From UMGS1002 sp964463325 (GTDB lineage Bacteria > Bacillota > Clostridia > Oscillospirales > CAG-272), in NCBI GenBank assembly GCA_964463325.1, contig CAYXBY010000059.1, positions 1 to 9,155 of the forward strand: a DNA stretch of 9,155 nt, in the 5' to 3' direction. How positions within the stretch are numbered: the stretch's first letter is position 1; each line of letters starts with the position of its first letter. The translations under genes were made by a program, and so were the position numbers. Positions 1-6,377 of this stretch are shown here, piece after piece. The notes beneath the pieces were generated by a model that saw nothing but the letters and a program-made list of their open reading frames with translations, did not search any database and had not been told where the DNA came from.

Positions 1-9
1 AATCGGTTT

Positions 10-25
10 ACCGATAAAAATCGGT
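10..25. repeat. Short perfect inverted repeat with AAAA loop
   Basis: ACCGAT (10-15) and ATCGGT (20-25) form a 6-bp stem around AAAA. A further AATCGGT lies at 1-7, so two alternative pairings are possible. It lies downstream of the DUF975 gene, but on that strand no T-run follows the stem, so it is not a standard intrinsic terminator. The element may continue beyond the window edge. Confidence 0.4.
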
Positions 26-37
26 CAAGCCCGCCCC

Positions 38-78
38 GAGGCTGCAAGCCTCACCACCAGCCCGAGGCTGCAAGCCTC
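38..78. repeat. Two copies of a GAGGCT-GCA-AGCCTC hairpin
   Basis: Two identical 15-base hairpins, at 38-52 and 64-78, each have a perfect 6-bp stem and a 3-base loop, with C-rich linkers. Read on the minus strand they come just after the stop codon of the DUF975 gene and have a TTGCA core. The same 20-base sequence (GGTGAGGCTTGCAGCCTCGG on the minus strand here) recurs almost exactly at 8932-8951 on the plus strand, again just after a gene. There is no T-run, so a terminator role is doubtful. It may be a dispersed REP-like element or an RNA 3'-end hairpin. Confidence 0.6.
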
Positions 79-97
79 ACCCCACCGGCTTCACGCC

Positions 98-658
98 TCA
101 AGCCTTGCGAATCTCCTCGTAAAACGCCGCCCGCGACGCGTACATCGACGGTGAAACCCACAGCGTCAGAATGCCAAATGTCAGGCAGCACAGCAGAATC
201 CATCCGATGTAGCTGAAGTCCAGGCAGAAAAGACGCCATTTATTACCACGCATCAGCTCCTTGCTGGCCTTGATGGCCTCGTTGCCGCTCATCTCGGGAT
301 GGTCAATGAGAATATATGGTGCCATTGAGTAAGAATAGGAAGCGATTATTCCCGGAACTACAAACAGCAGCGACCAAAGCGCGGTAAACACTGCGGTCAA
401 AACGCCCAGCACCAGCGCGTTGCCAAAATTGTTGAACCCGCTGAAAAGATCATTGATATCAATGCGATCCTTGCGGTGCAGGTTGAGCATTACGGCGGCA
501 AAACCGACCGTCATCGGGCCTGCGAGCAGCACGGCGCCAACAACGGTGCAGCCGGCGGCACCCATAATGAGTCCCCAGACCACAAATGTGAGAATGGCCG
601 CGCCCCATTTGCCGCGGAGTGCAGCCCAGGCCTTTTGACGAAAATCTCGTGCAAACAT
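98..658 (-). CDS. DUF975 family multi-pass membrane protein
   Basis: An integral membrane protein of 186 residues; its biochemical role is unknown. Assignment to DUF975 rests on the overall pattern: a basic N-terminal segment with a Leu-Arg-Gly-Lys-Trp-Gly motif (14-19), hydrophobic segments at about 20-60 and 81-105, a central NEAIKASKELMRGNKWRLF stretch (126-144), and a last hydrophobic segment (about 145-168) followed by P-x-M-Y-A-x-R-A-A-F-Y-E-E-I (170-183). There is no cleavable signal peptide; the first 19 residues are positively charged and likely cytoplasmic. The start is supported by AAAGGAG 8 bases upstream of the ATG. It lies 53 bases after the preceding membrane-protein gene on the same strand, so the two may be co-transcribed. 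Family recognition is from memory of its conserved C-terminal half. Confidence 0.82.
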   Translation of the reverse strand: MFARDFRQKAWAALRGKWGAAILTFVVWGLIMGAAGCTVVGAVLLAGPMTVGFAAVMLNLHRKDRIDINDLFSGFNNFGNALVLGVLTAVFTALWSLLFVVPGIIASYSYSMAPYILIDHPEMSGNEAIKASKELMRGNKWRLFCLDFSYIGWILLCCLTFGILTLWVSPSMYASRAAFYEEIRKA

Positions 659-711
659 AGTTAAGTCTCCTTTTGATGATAAATATTTTTACCTTTTATG
701 GTAAATTTGTC

Positions 712-1368
712 TTAAAACATTGACAGAAAGTTGTCAAGCATTTGCAAAATGTCGGGGAATATCCAAAAGACTCCGATCATGAGCAGCAGCGATGCGACAA
801 ACACGCCGGCGACAGTCAGCCAGTTTGTCCCTTTTTTCTCGAATTTTATCTCGGCGGTGTATTTCAGTTGCTCCGGAATGTAAAAATGCGCCGTCTCAAA
901 GTCAATCTTGAAGGGCACGGACTTGAATTTTTGCCCCGCGGACTCGATCTCCTGCCGCTTTTGCTCGAGCGAGGCGTAATATTCCTCCTCCTCGACGCAC
1001 TTGACCACCCGCCGCAGTGTATGCCCGCTGCGCAGGCTGGATCTGATCGCGGTATTCTTGAAATATCCAAGCTCCATAAGGGTTTTCGCGCGGTCAGGCG
1101 ACAGCGCTTCATCGCGAATCAGCGTGCGCGCAAAGTCGCCGAGAACGCGCTTATCAAACACCGACATGACCGCGGCGATGTTGATCCCAATGAAAAACGC
1201 AAATACGATGGTTTGCAGCGAAACCATTGACGACGACCCGAGGTTGATGTGCTCGTAGTCGCCGTAATGCGGCGTGAAATACTTGTCGACAAAGTATTCC
1301 CACAGCTCGCTTATGAGCGATTTCGACTCGAGAGCCGAAATTAGCCTAAAAAACAGTATTTTTTTCAC
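712..1368 (-). CDS. Hypothetical two-pass membrane protein
   Basis: I do not recognise this 218-residue protein. It has two predicted membrane segments, about 50-70 and 184-206, separated by a charged domain of roughly 110 residues. That domain contains a Glu/Lys-rich, probably helical stretch (about 117-147) and is rich in Arg/Lys just after the first segment. By the positive-inside rule the middle domain would be cytoplasmic and both termini outside. The N-terminal 45 residues are amphipathic rather than a signal peptide. Translation appears to start at GTG (1366-1368), with AAAGGAG 8 bases upstream; no better ATG is in place. A DUF975 gene follows after 53 bases, suggesting a two-gene membrane unit. 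It is separated from serS by a 360-base repeat region, and I see no clear promoter of its own. Confidence 0.75.
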   Translation of the reverse strand: MKKILFFRLISALESKSLISELWEYFVDKYFTPHYGDYEHINLGSSSMVSLQTIVFAFFIGINIAAVMSVFDKRVLGDFARTLIRDEALSPDRAKTLMELGYFKNTAIRSSLRSGHTLRRVVKCVEEEEYYASLEQKRQEIESAGQKFKSVPFKIDFETAHFYIPEQLKYTAEIKFEKKGTNWLTVAGVFVASLLLMIGVFWIFPDILQMLDNFLSMF

Positions 1369-1397
1369 GTTGTCGGCTCCTTTCGATTTTTAGTTGC

Positions 1398-1471
1398 GGG
1401 GACTACTACGGGGCTCTGCCCCGGACCCCGGTTGGGGACTACTTTCGGGGCTCTGCCCCGGACCCCCGGTC
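1398..1471. repeat. Two tandem 36-38 bp GC-rich repeat units
   Basis: Copy 1 (1398-1433) and copy 2 (1434-1471) both read GGGGACTACT, then a short variable piece, then CGGGGCTCTGCCCCGGACCC and a run ending in CGGT. Each contains the hairpin CGGGGC-TCT-GCCCCG. A third start of the unit (GGGGACT at 1472) leads into the inverted-repeat element that follows. The pair lies just upstream of the start of the 712-1368 gene, so it would sit in that gene's 5' region. No T-run accompanies the hairpins. Confidence 0.75.
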
Positions 1472-1708
1472 GGGGACTTTTGAAAAAGTCCCCGACACCC
1501 CCAAAACTTTCAAACAAGGGGAGAGGCGCTCGTTTTCACACAGCTTTGAGTCATCAAAGCATCGTGAGCATGTTTATACTATTAATGATAGATTTATTAT
1601 TCGCCTCCGACGTCGACTGACGCCACCCCCCGTGATAACTAACAGCTCTAAGCGCGAAGCATGCTTGAAAGTTTTGGGGGGTGCAGGGGGACTTTTTCAA
1701 AAGTCCCC
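1472..1708. repeat. 237-bp element bounded by 42-44 bp inverted repeats (MITE- or REP-like)
   Basis: The left arm (1472-1513, plus) and right arm (1665-1708, read on the minus strand) share GGGGACTTTTGAAAAAGTCC followed by CC, a short variable block, a C-run, and AAAACTTTCAA. They differ only in a few bases of the middle block. Each arm is itself a hairpin: GGGGACTTT-TGAA-AAAGTCCCC on the left, and a 14-bp stem with a TC loop (1683-1712) on the right. The 151-bp interior has no open reading frame worth calling. It does contain a 7-bp stem, GCTTTGA-GTCA-TCAAAGC (1543-1560), and an AT-rich patch (about 1565-1605). With no transposase gene, this is at most a non-autonomous element. Target-site duplications cannot be made out because the left flank is itself repetitive. 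Confidence 0.6.
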
Positions 1709-1728
1709 CTGCAAAAACCCCGCGCTTA

Positions 1729-3009
1729 TTATTTTTTAATTATATCCGTCCCAACGTACTTGCGCAGTACCTCGGGAACCGTCACGCTGCCGTCAGCGTT
1801 CTGGTTCTGCTCGACCAGTGCTGGCAGAATACGGCTGGTTGCGAGGCCGGAACCGTTCAGCGTATGCAGATATTCAATGCTGCCGTCGGCGCGGCGAACG
1901 CGCATCATGCCGCGTCTGGCCTGGTAATCACGCGCATTGGAGACCGAGCTGACCTCCTTGTAGCCGTTCATTGAGGGGATGTTGATCTCGATGTCGTACG
2001 TACGCGCCATAGAGGCCGAGCAGTCGCCCGCCGCCAGCTTGACCGTCCGGAAATGGAAGCCCAGCGCCTTGACAAGGTTCTCGGCGTTAGTCACCAGCTC
2101 CTCAAACGCCTCGTCAGACTTTTCGGGCAGCGTGTACTGCACCATTTCAACCTTGTTAAACTGGTGTCCGCGCACCATTCCGCGCTCGTCAGAGCGGTAC
2201 GAACCCGCCTCGCGACGGAAGCAGGGCGTGTAGCTGATGTATTTTTTGGGCAGATCCGCCTCTTCAAGTATCTCATCGCGGTGCAGCGAGACCAACGCAG
2301 TCTCTGCCGTCGGCAGCATGAAGCGATGGCGCTCGTCCTCGGCCGTCTCCAGCCAGTAAACGTCGTCCTTAAATTTGGGGAACTGACCGGCAGTCAGACC
2401 GCACTCGTAGGACAGCATGTGCGGCACCAGCATCAGCTCGAAGCCGTTTGACAGGTGCGTTTCGATGAAAAAGTTGAGCAGCGCCCACTCCAGACGCGCG
2501 CCCATGCCGGAATATATCCAAAAGCCGGCGCCCGACAGCTTCACGCCGCGCTTGTAGTCGATCAGACCGAGGTCAGTGCACAGGTCAACGTGATTTTTGG
2601 GCTCAAAATCGAACTTGTGCGGCTCTCCGAAATAACGCAGCGGCTCGTTGTTCTCCTTTTCGCCCGGCTTGAGGTCGGGATCAGGCAGATTCGGCAGCCC
2701 GAGCATGAGATTTGTGTACTCGGTCTCGATCTGCTTGAGCTTTTCGTCGTTGGCCTTGGCGCGGCTCGAAAGCTCCTTCATCTCGGCAAAAATTGGCGCA
2801 ACGTCCTTTCCCTCCTTCTTATATTGCGGGATCAGCTTGGTCGTGCGGTTTTGCTCCGCTTTAAGCGCCTCGGTTTCAACTATCAGCGCACGGCGTTCGC
2901 CGTCAAGACGGATTATTTCAGCAATTTCGTCGGCTGCGTCACGCCCCTTAGCGGCCAGACGCGCAATGACGTCATCGGGATTTTCCTTAATGTATTTTAT
3001 GTCTAACAT
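1729..3009 (-). CDS. serS: Serine--tRNA ligase (SerRS)
   Basis: Cytoplasmic class II aminoacyl-tRNA synthetase that charges tRNA-Ser (and tRNA-Sec where present) with serine using ATP. The 426-residue length is normal for bacterial SerRS. The N-terminal part (about 28-100) is the long helical arm that contacts tRNA. The catalytic core follows: motif 1 region about 155-185, PTAE at 233-236, motif 2 TPCFRREAGS at 261-270 continuing to GHQFNKVE (281-288), and motif 3 NGSGLATSR at 385-393. The start ATG has AAAGGAAG 7 bases upstream. It begins 45 bases after the parB stop, too close for a T-box leader, so it is probably co-transcribed with soj-spo0J. Motif 2 reads FRREAGSYRSDERG rather than the common FRSEAGSAGRDTRG, suggesting a distinct SerRS subgroup. 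Confidence 0.97.
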   Translation of the reverse strand: MLDIKYIKENPDDVIARLAAKGRDAADEIAEIIRLDGERRALIVETEALKAEQNRTTKLIPQYKKEGKDVAPIFAEMKELSSRAKANDEKLKQIETEYTNLMLGLPNLPDPDLKPGEKENNEPLRYFGEPHKFDFEPKNHVDLCTDLGLIDYKRGVKLSGAGFWIYSGMGARLEWALLNFFIETHLSNGFELMLVPHMLSYECGLTAGQFPKFKDDVYWLETAEDERHRFMLPTAETALVSLHRDEILEEADLPKKYISYTPCFRREAGSYRSDERGMVRGHQFNKVEMVQYTLPEKSDEAFEELVTNAENLVKALGFHFRTVKLAAGDCSASMARTYDIEINIPSMNGYKEVSSVSNARDYQARRGMMRVRRADGSIEYLHTLNGSGLATSRILPALVEQNQNADGSVTVPEVLRKYVGTDIIKK

Positions 3010-3054
3010 GTTTTTACTTCCTTTATTCGATATTTTTACTTGTTGTGTGCAAAT

Positions 3055-3957
3055 TTATAGCTGCTCTGAGAAGAACGACTCACCGCAAATAGCCGTCAGC
3101 AGCGTTTCAAGATCCTCGTCGCTGTCAAAAGACAGCTCCAAAACCTTCTTTTTAGGTGTGTAAGCTATCTTAGCCTTGCGTCCAAGCGCCTCCTGAAGCC
3201 GATGCTCAAGCTCTTTCATGTATATTTTGCGCTGATTGATGCCCTCAAGCATAAGCTCGTCATCCTCGTCGACCGGCTTTGCTGAGTTCAATTTTTTTAC
3301 CATACCTTCGACCTCACGCACCGACATCCGACGGTCGATGCAGCTTTTCGCCAGCTGTGGCATCAGCGACTGGTCGTTAAGTCCCAGCAGTGTGCGGGCA
3401 TGGCCGGCGGACAGCTCGCCTGATTTGACGAGCTCCAGCACCTCGTCCGGCAGATCAAGCAGGCGCAGAGTGTTAGTGACCGCCGAGCGGCTCTTGCCAA
3501 CCTGCTTAGCAACAGAATCCTGCGTTAATCCGAATTTATCGATCAGATCGAGATAAGCCGACGCTTCCTCGACGGGGTTGAGATCCTCACGCTGCAGGTT
3601 TTCAATTAGTGATATTTGTGCCAGTCTGAGCTCATCACCGGTCAGCACAACAGCCGGAATTTCACTCAAACCCGCCATTTTTGCAGCTCTCCAGCGGCGT
3701 TCGCCGGCGATTATCTCGTATTTTCCGGGGTATGCGGTGTTTTCGTGCACGATTATGGGCTGAATGACGCCATAATTTGATATTGAATCGGCCAGCGCCT
3801 CGAGTGCCTCGCGGTCAAATTGCTTGCGAGGCTGGTCGGCGCGCGGCTCTATATCGGATATTTTCAGGCTAAGACCGGCATCTTTTTTGTCGTCGATGAG
3901 GTTATCATCGAACAACGAGTACAGGTCGCGCCCAAGTCCTGATTGCTTCTTTGCCAT
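3055..3957 (-). CDS. parB: Chromosome partitioning protein ParB (Spo0J)
   Basis: DNA-binding CTPase that loads at parS, slides as a clamp, recruits SMC condensin and activates the Soj ATPase. In the 300-residue form: GLGRDLYSLF at 7-16 is the N-terminal segment typical for ParA stimulation; QPRKQF (42-47), GERRWRA (85-91) and ENLQRE (119-124) are the ParB/Srx CTP-binding motifs; the helix-turn-helix spans about 144-168; the C-terminal dimerisation region covers about 255-300. The residues known to select parS over Noc sites are Arg157, Thr163 and Gly185, all of the ParB type. A longer reading from 4008 exists, but ATG 3957 starts the conserved MAKKQSGLGRDL and has AAAGGA 11 bases upstream. 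The gap to soj is 92 bases and to serS 45 bases. Confidence 0.96.
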   Translation of the reverse strand: MAKKQSGLGRDLYSLFDDNLIDDKKDAGLSLKISDIEPRADQPRKQFDREALEALADSISNYGVIQPIIVHENTAYPGKYEIIAGERRWRAAKMAGLSEIPAVVLTGDELRLAQISLIENLQREDLNPVEEASAYLDLIDKFGLTQDSVAKQVGKSRSAVTNTLRLLDLPDEVLELVKSGELSAGHARTLLGLNDQSLMPQLAKSCIDRRMSVREVEGMVKKLNSAKPVDEDDELMLEGINQRKIYMKELEHRLQEALGRKAKIAYTPKKKVLELSFDSDEDLETLLTAICGESFFSEQL

Positions 3958-4049
3958 TATTTTGAGATTCCTTTCGTAAAAATGAGGTATTTTGGGTTGC
4001 GACGGCAAGCATACGCGATTATCACAAGCTAAAAACCGTCGTCAAGAGG

Positions 4050-4811
4050 TCATATGCGCGACGACAGCTCGCGCGCAACCTCCAGATACTCCGCCGAGCC
4101 CTTAGAGCTCTTGTCGTGATAATAAACCGGCATACCGAAGCCAGGCGCCTCGGACAGCTTGACATTTCGCGAGATGCAGGTGCCAAAAAGCTTGTCGGTA
4201 TAATGCTTTTTGAGCTCTGCCATGACCTGCATTGACAGCAGCAGTCGCTTGTTGTACATCGTAATAAGTATTCCGGTGACCGTCAGCTTATCGTTGTAAT
4301 ACTGCTTTATGCGGCTGACCGTGATCATGAGCTGTGACAGCCCCTCGAGTGCGTAAAATTCGCACTGCATCGGGATAACGACACCGTCGCTGGCAGACAA
4401 AGCATTGACTGTCAGCATTCCGAGCGACGGCGGGCAGTCGATAATTACGTAATCATATGAATCTTTGACGCTCAACAAGGCATTTTTGAGCTCCATCTGA
4501 CTATTATCGCCGTCGTAAAGCTCAAATTCAGCGTTTGCCAGCGTGATATTTGCCGGGAGCAACGACAAATTGTCAAATTTTGTTTTAATTACGACCTCTT
4601 CAACCGTTGCCTTCTGCAATAAAATGTCCTGCACAGTCAGCTTAAGGCTCTTTTTTGATATTCCAACGCCGCTTGTCGCGTTTCCCTGCGGGTCAAGATC
4701 GACCAGCAGCACCCGAAATCCGATAACACCCAGCGACGATGCGACGTTTACAGCCGAAGTCGTCTTACCGACGCCACCTTTTTGGTTTGCGAACGAGATT
4801 ATTTTGCCCAT
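4050..4811 (-). CDS. parA: Chromosome partitioning ATPase ParA (Soj)
   Basis: Walker-type ATPase of the ParA/MinD group. It binds DNA non-specifically when ATP-bound, is released by ParB, drives origin segregation and, in Bacillus, also acts on DnaA. The 253 residues are normal for chromosomal Soj. The deviant Walker A motif KGGVGKTT is at 11-18 with the signature Lys11 and Lys16, motif A' is VDLDPQGNAT at 37-46, and Walker B is IIDCPPSLG at 123-131. The ATG has a strong GGAGG five bases upstream. A promoter at 4866-4894 precedes it and the five parS sites lie just beyond that, so bound ParB could influence its transcription. It is the first gene of the likely soj-spo0J-serS unit. Confidence 0.97.
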   Translation of the reverse strand: MGKIISFANQKGGVGKTTSAVNVASSLGVIGFRVLLVDLDPQGNATSGVGISKKSLKLTVQDILLQKATVEEVVIKTKFDNLSLLPANITLANAEFELYDGDNSQMELKNALLSVKDSYDYVIIDCPPSLGMLTVNALSASDGVVIPMQCEFYALEGLSQLMITVSRIKQYYNDKLTVTGILITMYNKRLLLSMQVMAELKKHYTDKLFGTCISRNVKLSEAPGFGMPVYYHDKSSKGSAEYLEVARELSSRI

Positions 4812-4865
4812 TTCTACCTCCGTTTATAATTAAATCTGCAATTAACATGTGATTTTTGCACTTAT

Positions 4866-4894
4866 ATTATACCACATTTCGCTTCAGAGGGCAA
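4866..4894 (-). promoter_or_regulatory. Predicted sigma-70/A promoter of soj
   Basis: On the minus strand TTGCCC (4889-4894) and TATAAT (4866-4871) are separated by exactly 17 bases. This gives a perfect -10 and a 4-of-6 -35. Transcription would start near 4859, leaving a leader of about 48 bases with the GGAGG site. The parS array begins 90 bases upstream of the -35. The remaining bases between 4895 and 4983 are AT-rich with no other motif that I can name. Confidence 0.65.
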
Positions 4895-4983
4895 TATGTT
4901 TTGCTTATTTTCTTAAAATATTTATATATTTTATTGCCGCGCAAATCCTCAGCACCGCATCAAATACTCTGTAGCATAGACAA

Positions 4984-5162
4984 TGTTTCACGTGAAACAC
5001 TTTGAGTGGGTATAAATTGTGCAATGTTTCACGTGAAACATTGTTTAGCGTCAGGGTACACCTATGTTTCACGTGAAACATTACTTAGCGCTCAAAGGCA
5101 CATATATGTTTCACGTGAAACATTGTTTAGCGTCGAGGCACACTTATGTTTCACGTGAAACA
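4984..5162. promoter_or_regulatory. Array of five perfect parS sites (ParB-binding centromere)
   Basis: The 16-bp palindrome TGTTTCACGTGAAACA occurs unchanged at 4984-4999, 5025-5040, 5065-5080, 5107-5122 and 5147-5162. It matches the known ParB consensus TGTTNCACGTGAAACA at every position. Start-to-start distances are 41, 40, 42 and 40 bp. Sites 2-5 extend to an 18-bp palindrome with flanking A and T. The linkers after sites 2, 3 and 4 are related (TT, two variable bases, TTAGCG, then a less conserved tail), so this looks like tandem duplication of a unit of about 41 bp. The linkers after sites 1 and 5 do not match that pattern. The array fills the noc-soj gap and would be the centromere-like loading site of the neighbouring ParB. 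Confidence 0.97.
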
Positions 5163-5215
5163 TTGTAGTCATATTGTTAGTCAAAATATAAGCGGTTTTA
5201 AAACAAGCAAATTAA

Positions 5216-5243
5216 AAACACTGTAAAGCAACAAAACGTGTTT
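5216..5243 (-). terminator. Weak candidate terminator after noc
   Basis: On the minus strand AAACAC and GTGTTT form a 6-bp stem with a long 16-base loop, followed by TTAATTTG and further T-rich sequence. It is 18 bases past the noc stop codon. The stem is short and AT-rich, so read-through of noc transcripts into the parS array and soj is quite possible. Confidence 0.22.
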
Positions 5244-5261
5244 GGTATATTGAGGCATCGT

Positions 5262-6218
5262 TTACTGATTTGTGTGCTTTTTTGACACCTTGATGGTGTA
5301 AATAAAGCTATCGTGCGCTTCAGAACAGCTGGTTTCGACACAAATTCCTGAATTTCGCAAAATATCTGCCGCTTTTTCGATACTATTTGAAAATAATCTA
5401 ACATCGTGCAGGCAACCCGTCGTTGTGCACTTATTTTGACGTTTAGCGGTGTTAAGATTTCCTTCAAACTCGCGAGACGAGGTGTATTTGATGTATTTTT
5501 CTATCAATTGCTCAGTCGAAGCCACATTCAGACTGTCTTTTGATATCAGATTTATGAATTTTAAGCGAATTTCGGGGTCATCCAGTCGCAAAAGCGCACG
5601 CGCATGGCGCTCCGTGAGACAATTCTTCAATATCTCATCTCGCTCGCTTTGTCTAAATTTCAACAATCTCAGCTTATTTGCGACTGCTGATTGGCTTATT
5701 CCCAAGCGATTGGCAACCTGCTGCTGCGTCAATCCGAATGTGATCGTCAGCAATTGAAACGCCTCGGCTTGCTCGAAAATATCAAGATCATCTCGCAAGA
5801 GGTTCTCAACGAGCGATAATTCGGCCAAGCGCATGTCGTGTTCCTGTAGCAAATGGCATCTAAAAACATCGACCCCGGCCATTATTCCGGCTCGAAATCG
5901 CCGCTCGCCGCATATTATTTCGTATTTTGGCGGATCAGCTTGCTCAAGCCTGCGCACTGAAATTGGTTGAAGTATGCCATATTGACGAATTGACTCCGCA
6001 AGCTGCTTTAGTGCTGATGGTTCAAAGTGCTTTCGCGGTTGAAACCGGTTCGGAACTATATTTGAAGCTGGGATTGCGATCAAAAAACCAAAATTGTCGT
6101 CATTTTGAAGTGTATTAGCGTCAAAAAGGGGACTGTCATCCATATAATTATAGTTGGACACAGCTTTTGATGCATCCGGTGTGCGTTTTTTAACCGGAAC
6201 TAATGTTGAAACGGCCAT
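5262..6218 (-). CDS. noc: Nucleoid occlusion protein Noc (ParB paralogue)
   Basis: ParB-family CTPase that in Bacillus binds NBS sites, associates with the membrane and keeps the division machinery off unsegregated chromosomes. In the 318-residue form, VPNRFQPRKHF (55-65), GERRFRA (104-110) and ENLLRDDL (138-145) are the CTP-binding motifs, and the helix-turn-helix covers about 163-187. Gln176, Lys182, Lys187 and Arg204 occupy the four positions that distinguish Noc from ParB. The C-terminus also resembles Noc. The ATG at 6218 is preferred because AAAGGA is then well spaced; an ATG at 6227 would adjoin it directly. The N-terminal 45 residues are longer than in Bacillus Noc and show no obvious Phe-rich amphipathic helix. 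No convincing promoter is visible upstream, although a TAATAT box lies about 30 bases before the start. Confidence 0.9.
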   Translation of the reverse strand: MAVSTLVPVKKRTPDASKAVSNYNYMDDSPLFDANTLQNDDNFGFLIAIPASNIVPNRFQPRKHFEPSALKQLAESIRQYGILQPISVRRLEQADPPKYEIICGERRFRAGIMAGVDVFRCHLLQEHDMRLAELSLVENLLRDDLDIFEQAEAFQLLTITFGLTQQQVANRLGISQSAVANKLRLLKFRQSERDEILKNCLTERHARALLRLDDPEIRLKFINLISKDSLNVASTEQLIEKYIKYTSSREFEGNLNTAKRQNKCTTTGCLHDVRLFSNSIEKAADILRNSGICVETSCSEAHDSFIYTIKVSKKHTNQ

Positions 6219-6295
6219 TTTAAGCATCCTTTCAAAGTGTTATGGCCTTATATTACCACGTTTCGGATAAAATCTATGTCATATCTGGCTGCATG

Positions 6296-6332
6296 AAAAA
6301 TAGCCGCACAGCAATTTTAACTGCTGTGCGGC
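6296..6332 (-). terminator. Rho-independent terminator of rsmG
   Basis: On the minus strand GCCGCACAGCA and TGCTGTGCGGC (6322-6332 and 6303-6313) form a perfect 11-bp stem with an 8-base loop, followed directly by TATTTTTC. It starts 45 bases beyond the rsmG stop codon and ends 77 bases before the noc start, implying that noc has its own promoter. In the plus direction no T-run follows. Confidence 0.85.
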
Positions 6333-6377
6333 GGGTTATTTGACGTGTTTGGGCTATAATTTGGAGTTGTTGTCTGA

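Noticed and set aside
688..705. TTTACC/GGTAAA hairpin between the two membrane-protein genes as a terminator
   Set aside because: Six AT-rich pairs followed by AATATTTATC, too weak to call; the genes are close enough to be co-transcribed.
742..1230. 162-codon plus-strand open frame
   Set aside because: It is antisense to the membrane-protein gene, has no ribosome binding site and encodes a composition without family features; a shadow frame.
1683..1712. Intrinsic terminator of serS at the 14-bp hairpin
   Set aside because: The stem is strong, but on the serS strand it is followed by ACCCCCC and not by a T-run. It belongs to the inverted-repeat element.
2455..3006. 183-codon plus-strand open frame
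   Set aside because: Wholly antisense to the serS coding region, which is certain by its motifs.
4001..4041. CGACGG/CCGTCG inverted repeat in the soj-spo0J gap
   Set aside because: The stem is six pairs with a loop of about 30 bases and no T-run; not better than chance.
4548..4561. Possible Noc-binding site (ATTTGCCGGGAGCA)
   Set aside because: Only 10 of 14 bases match the Bacillus NBS, the palindrome is broken, and it lies in soj coding sequence. A similar 10 of 14 match at 8370-8383 inside the hydrolase gene is rejected for the same reason.
4984..5162. CRISPR-like pattern: identical repeats of 16 bp with spacers of about 25 bp
   Set aside because: The repeats match parS exactly, are full palindromes and too short for CRISPR. 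Several spacers are copies of each other rather than unique, and no cas genes are near.
4812..5261. Replication origin in the AT-rich noc-soj gap
   Set aside because: No DnaA boxes (TTATCCACA or complement) were seen here or elsewhere in the window. The palindromes are fully explained as parS.
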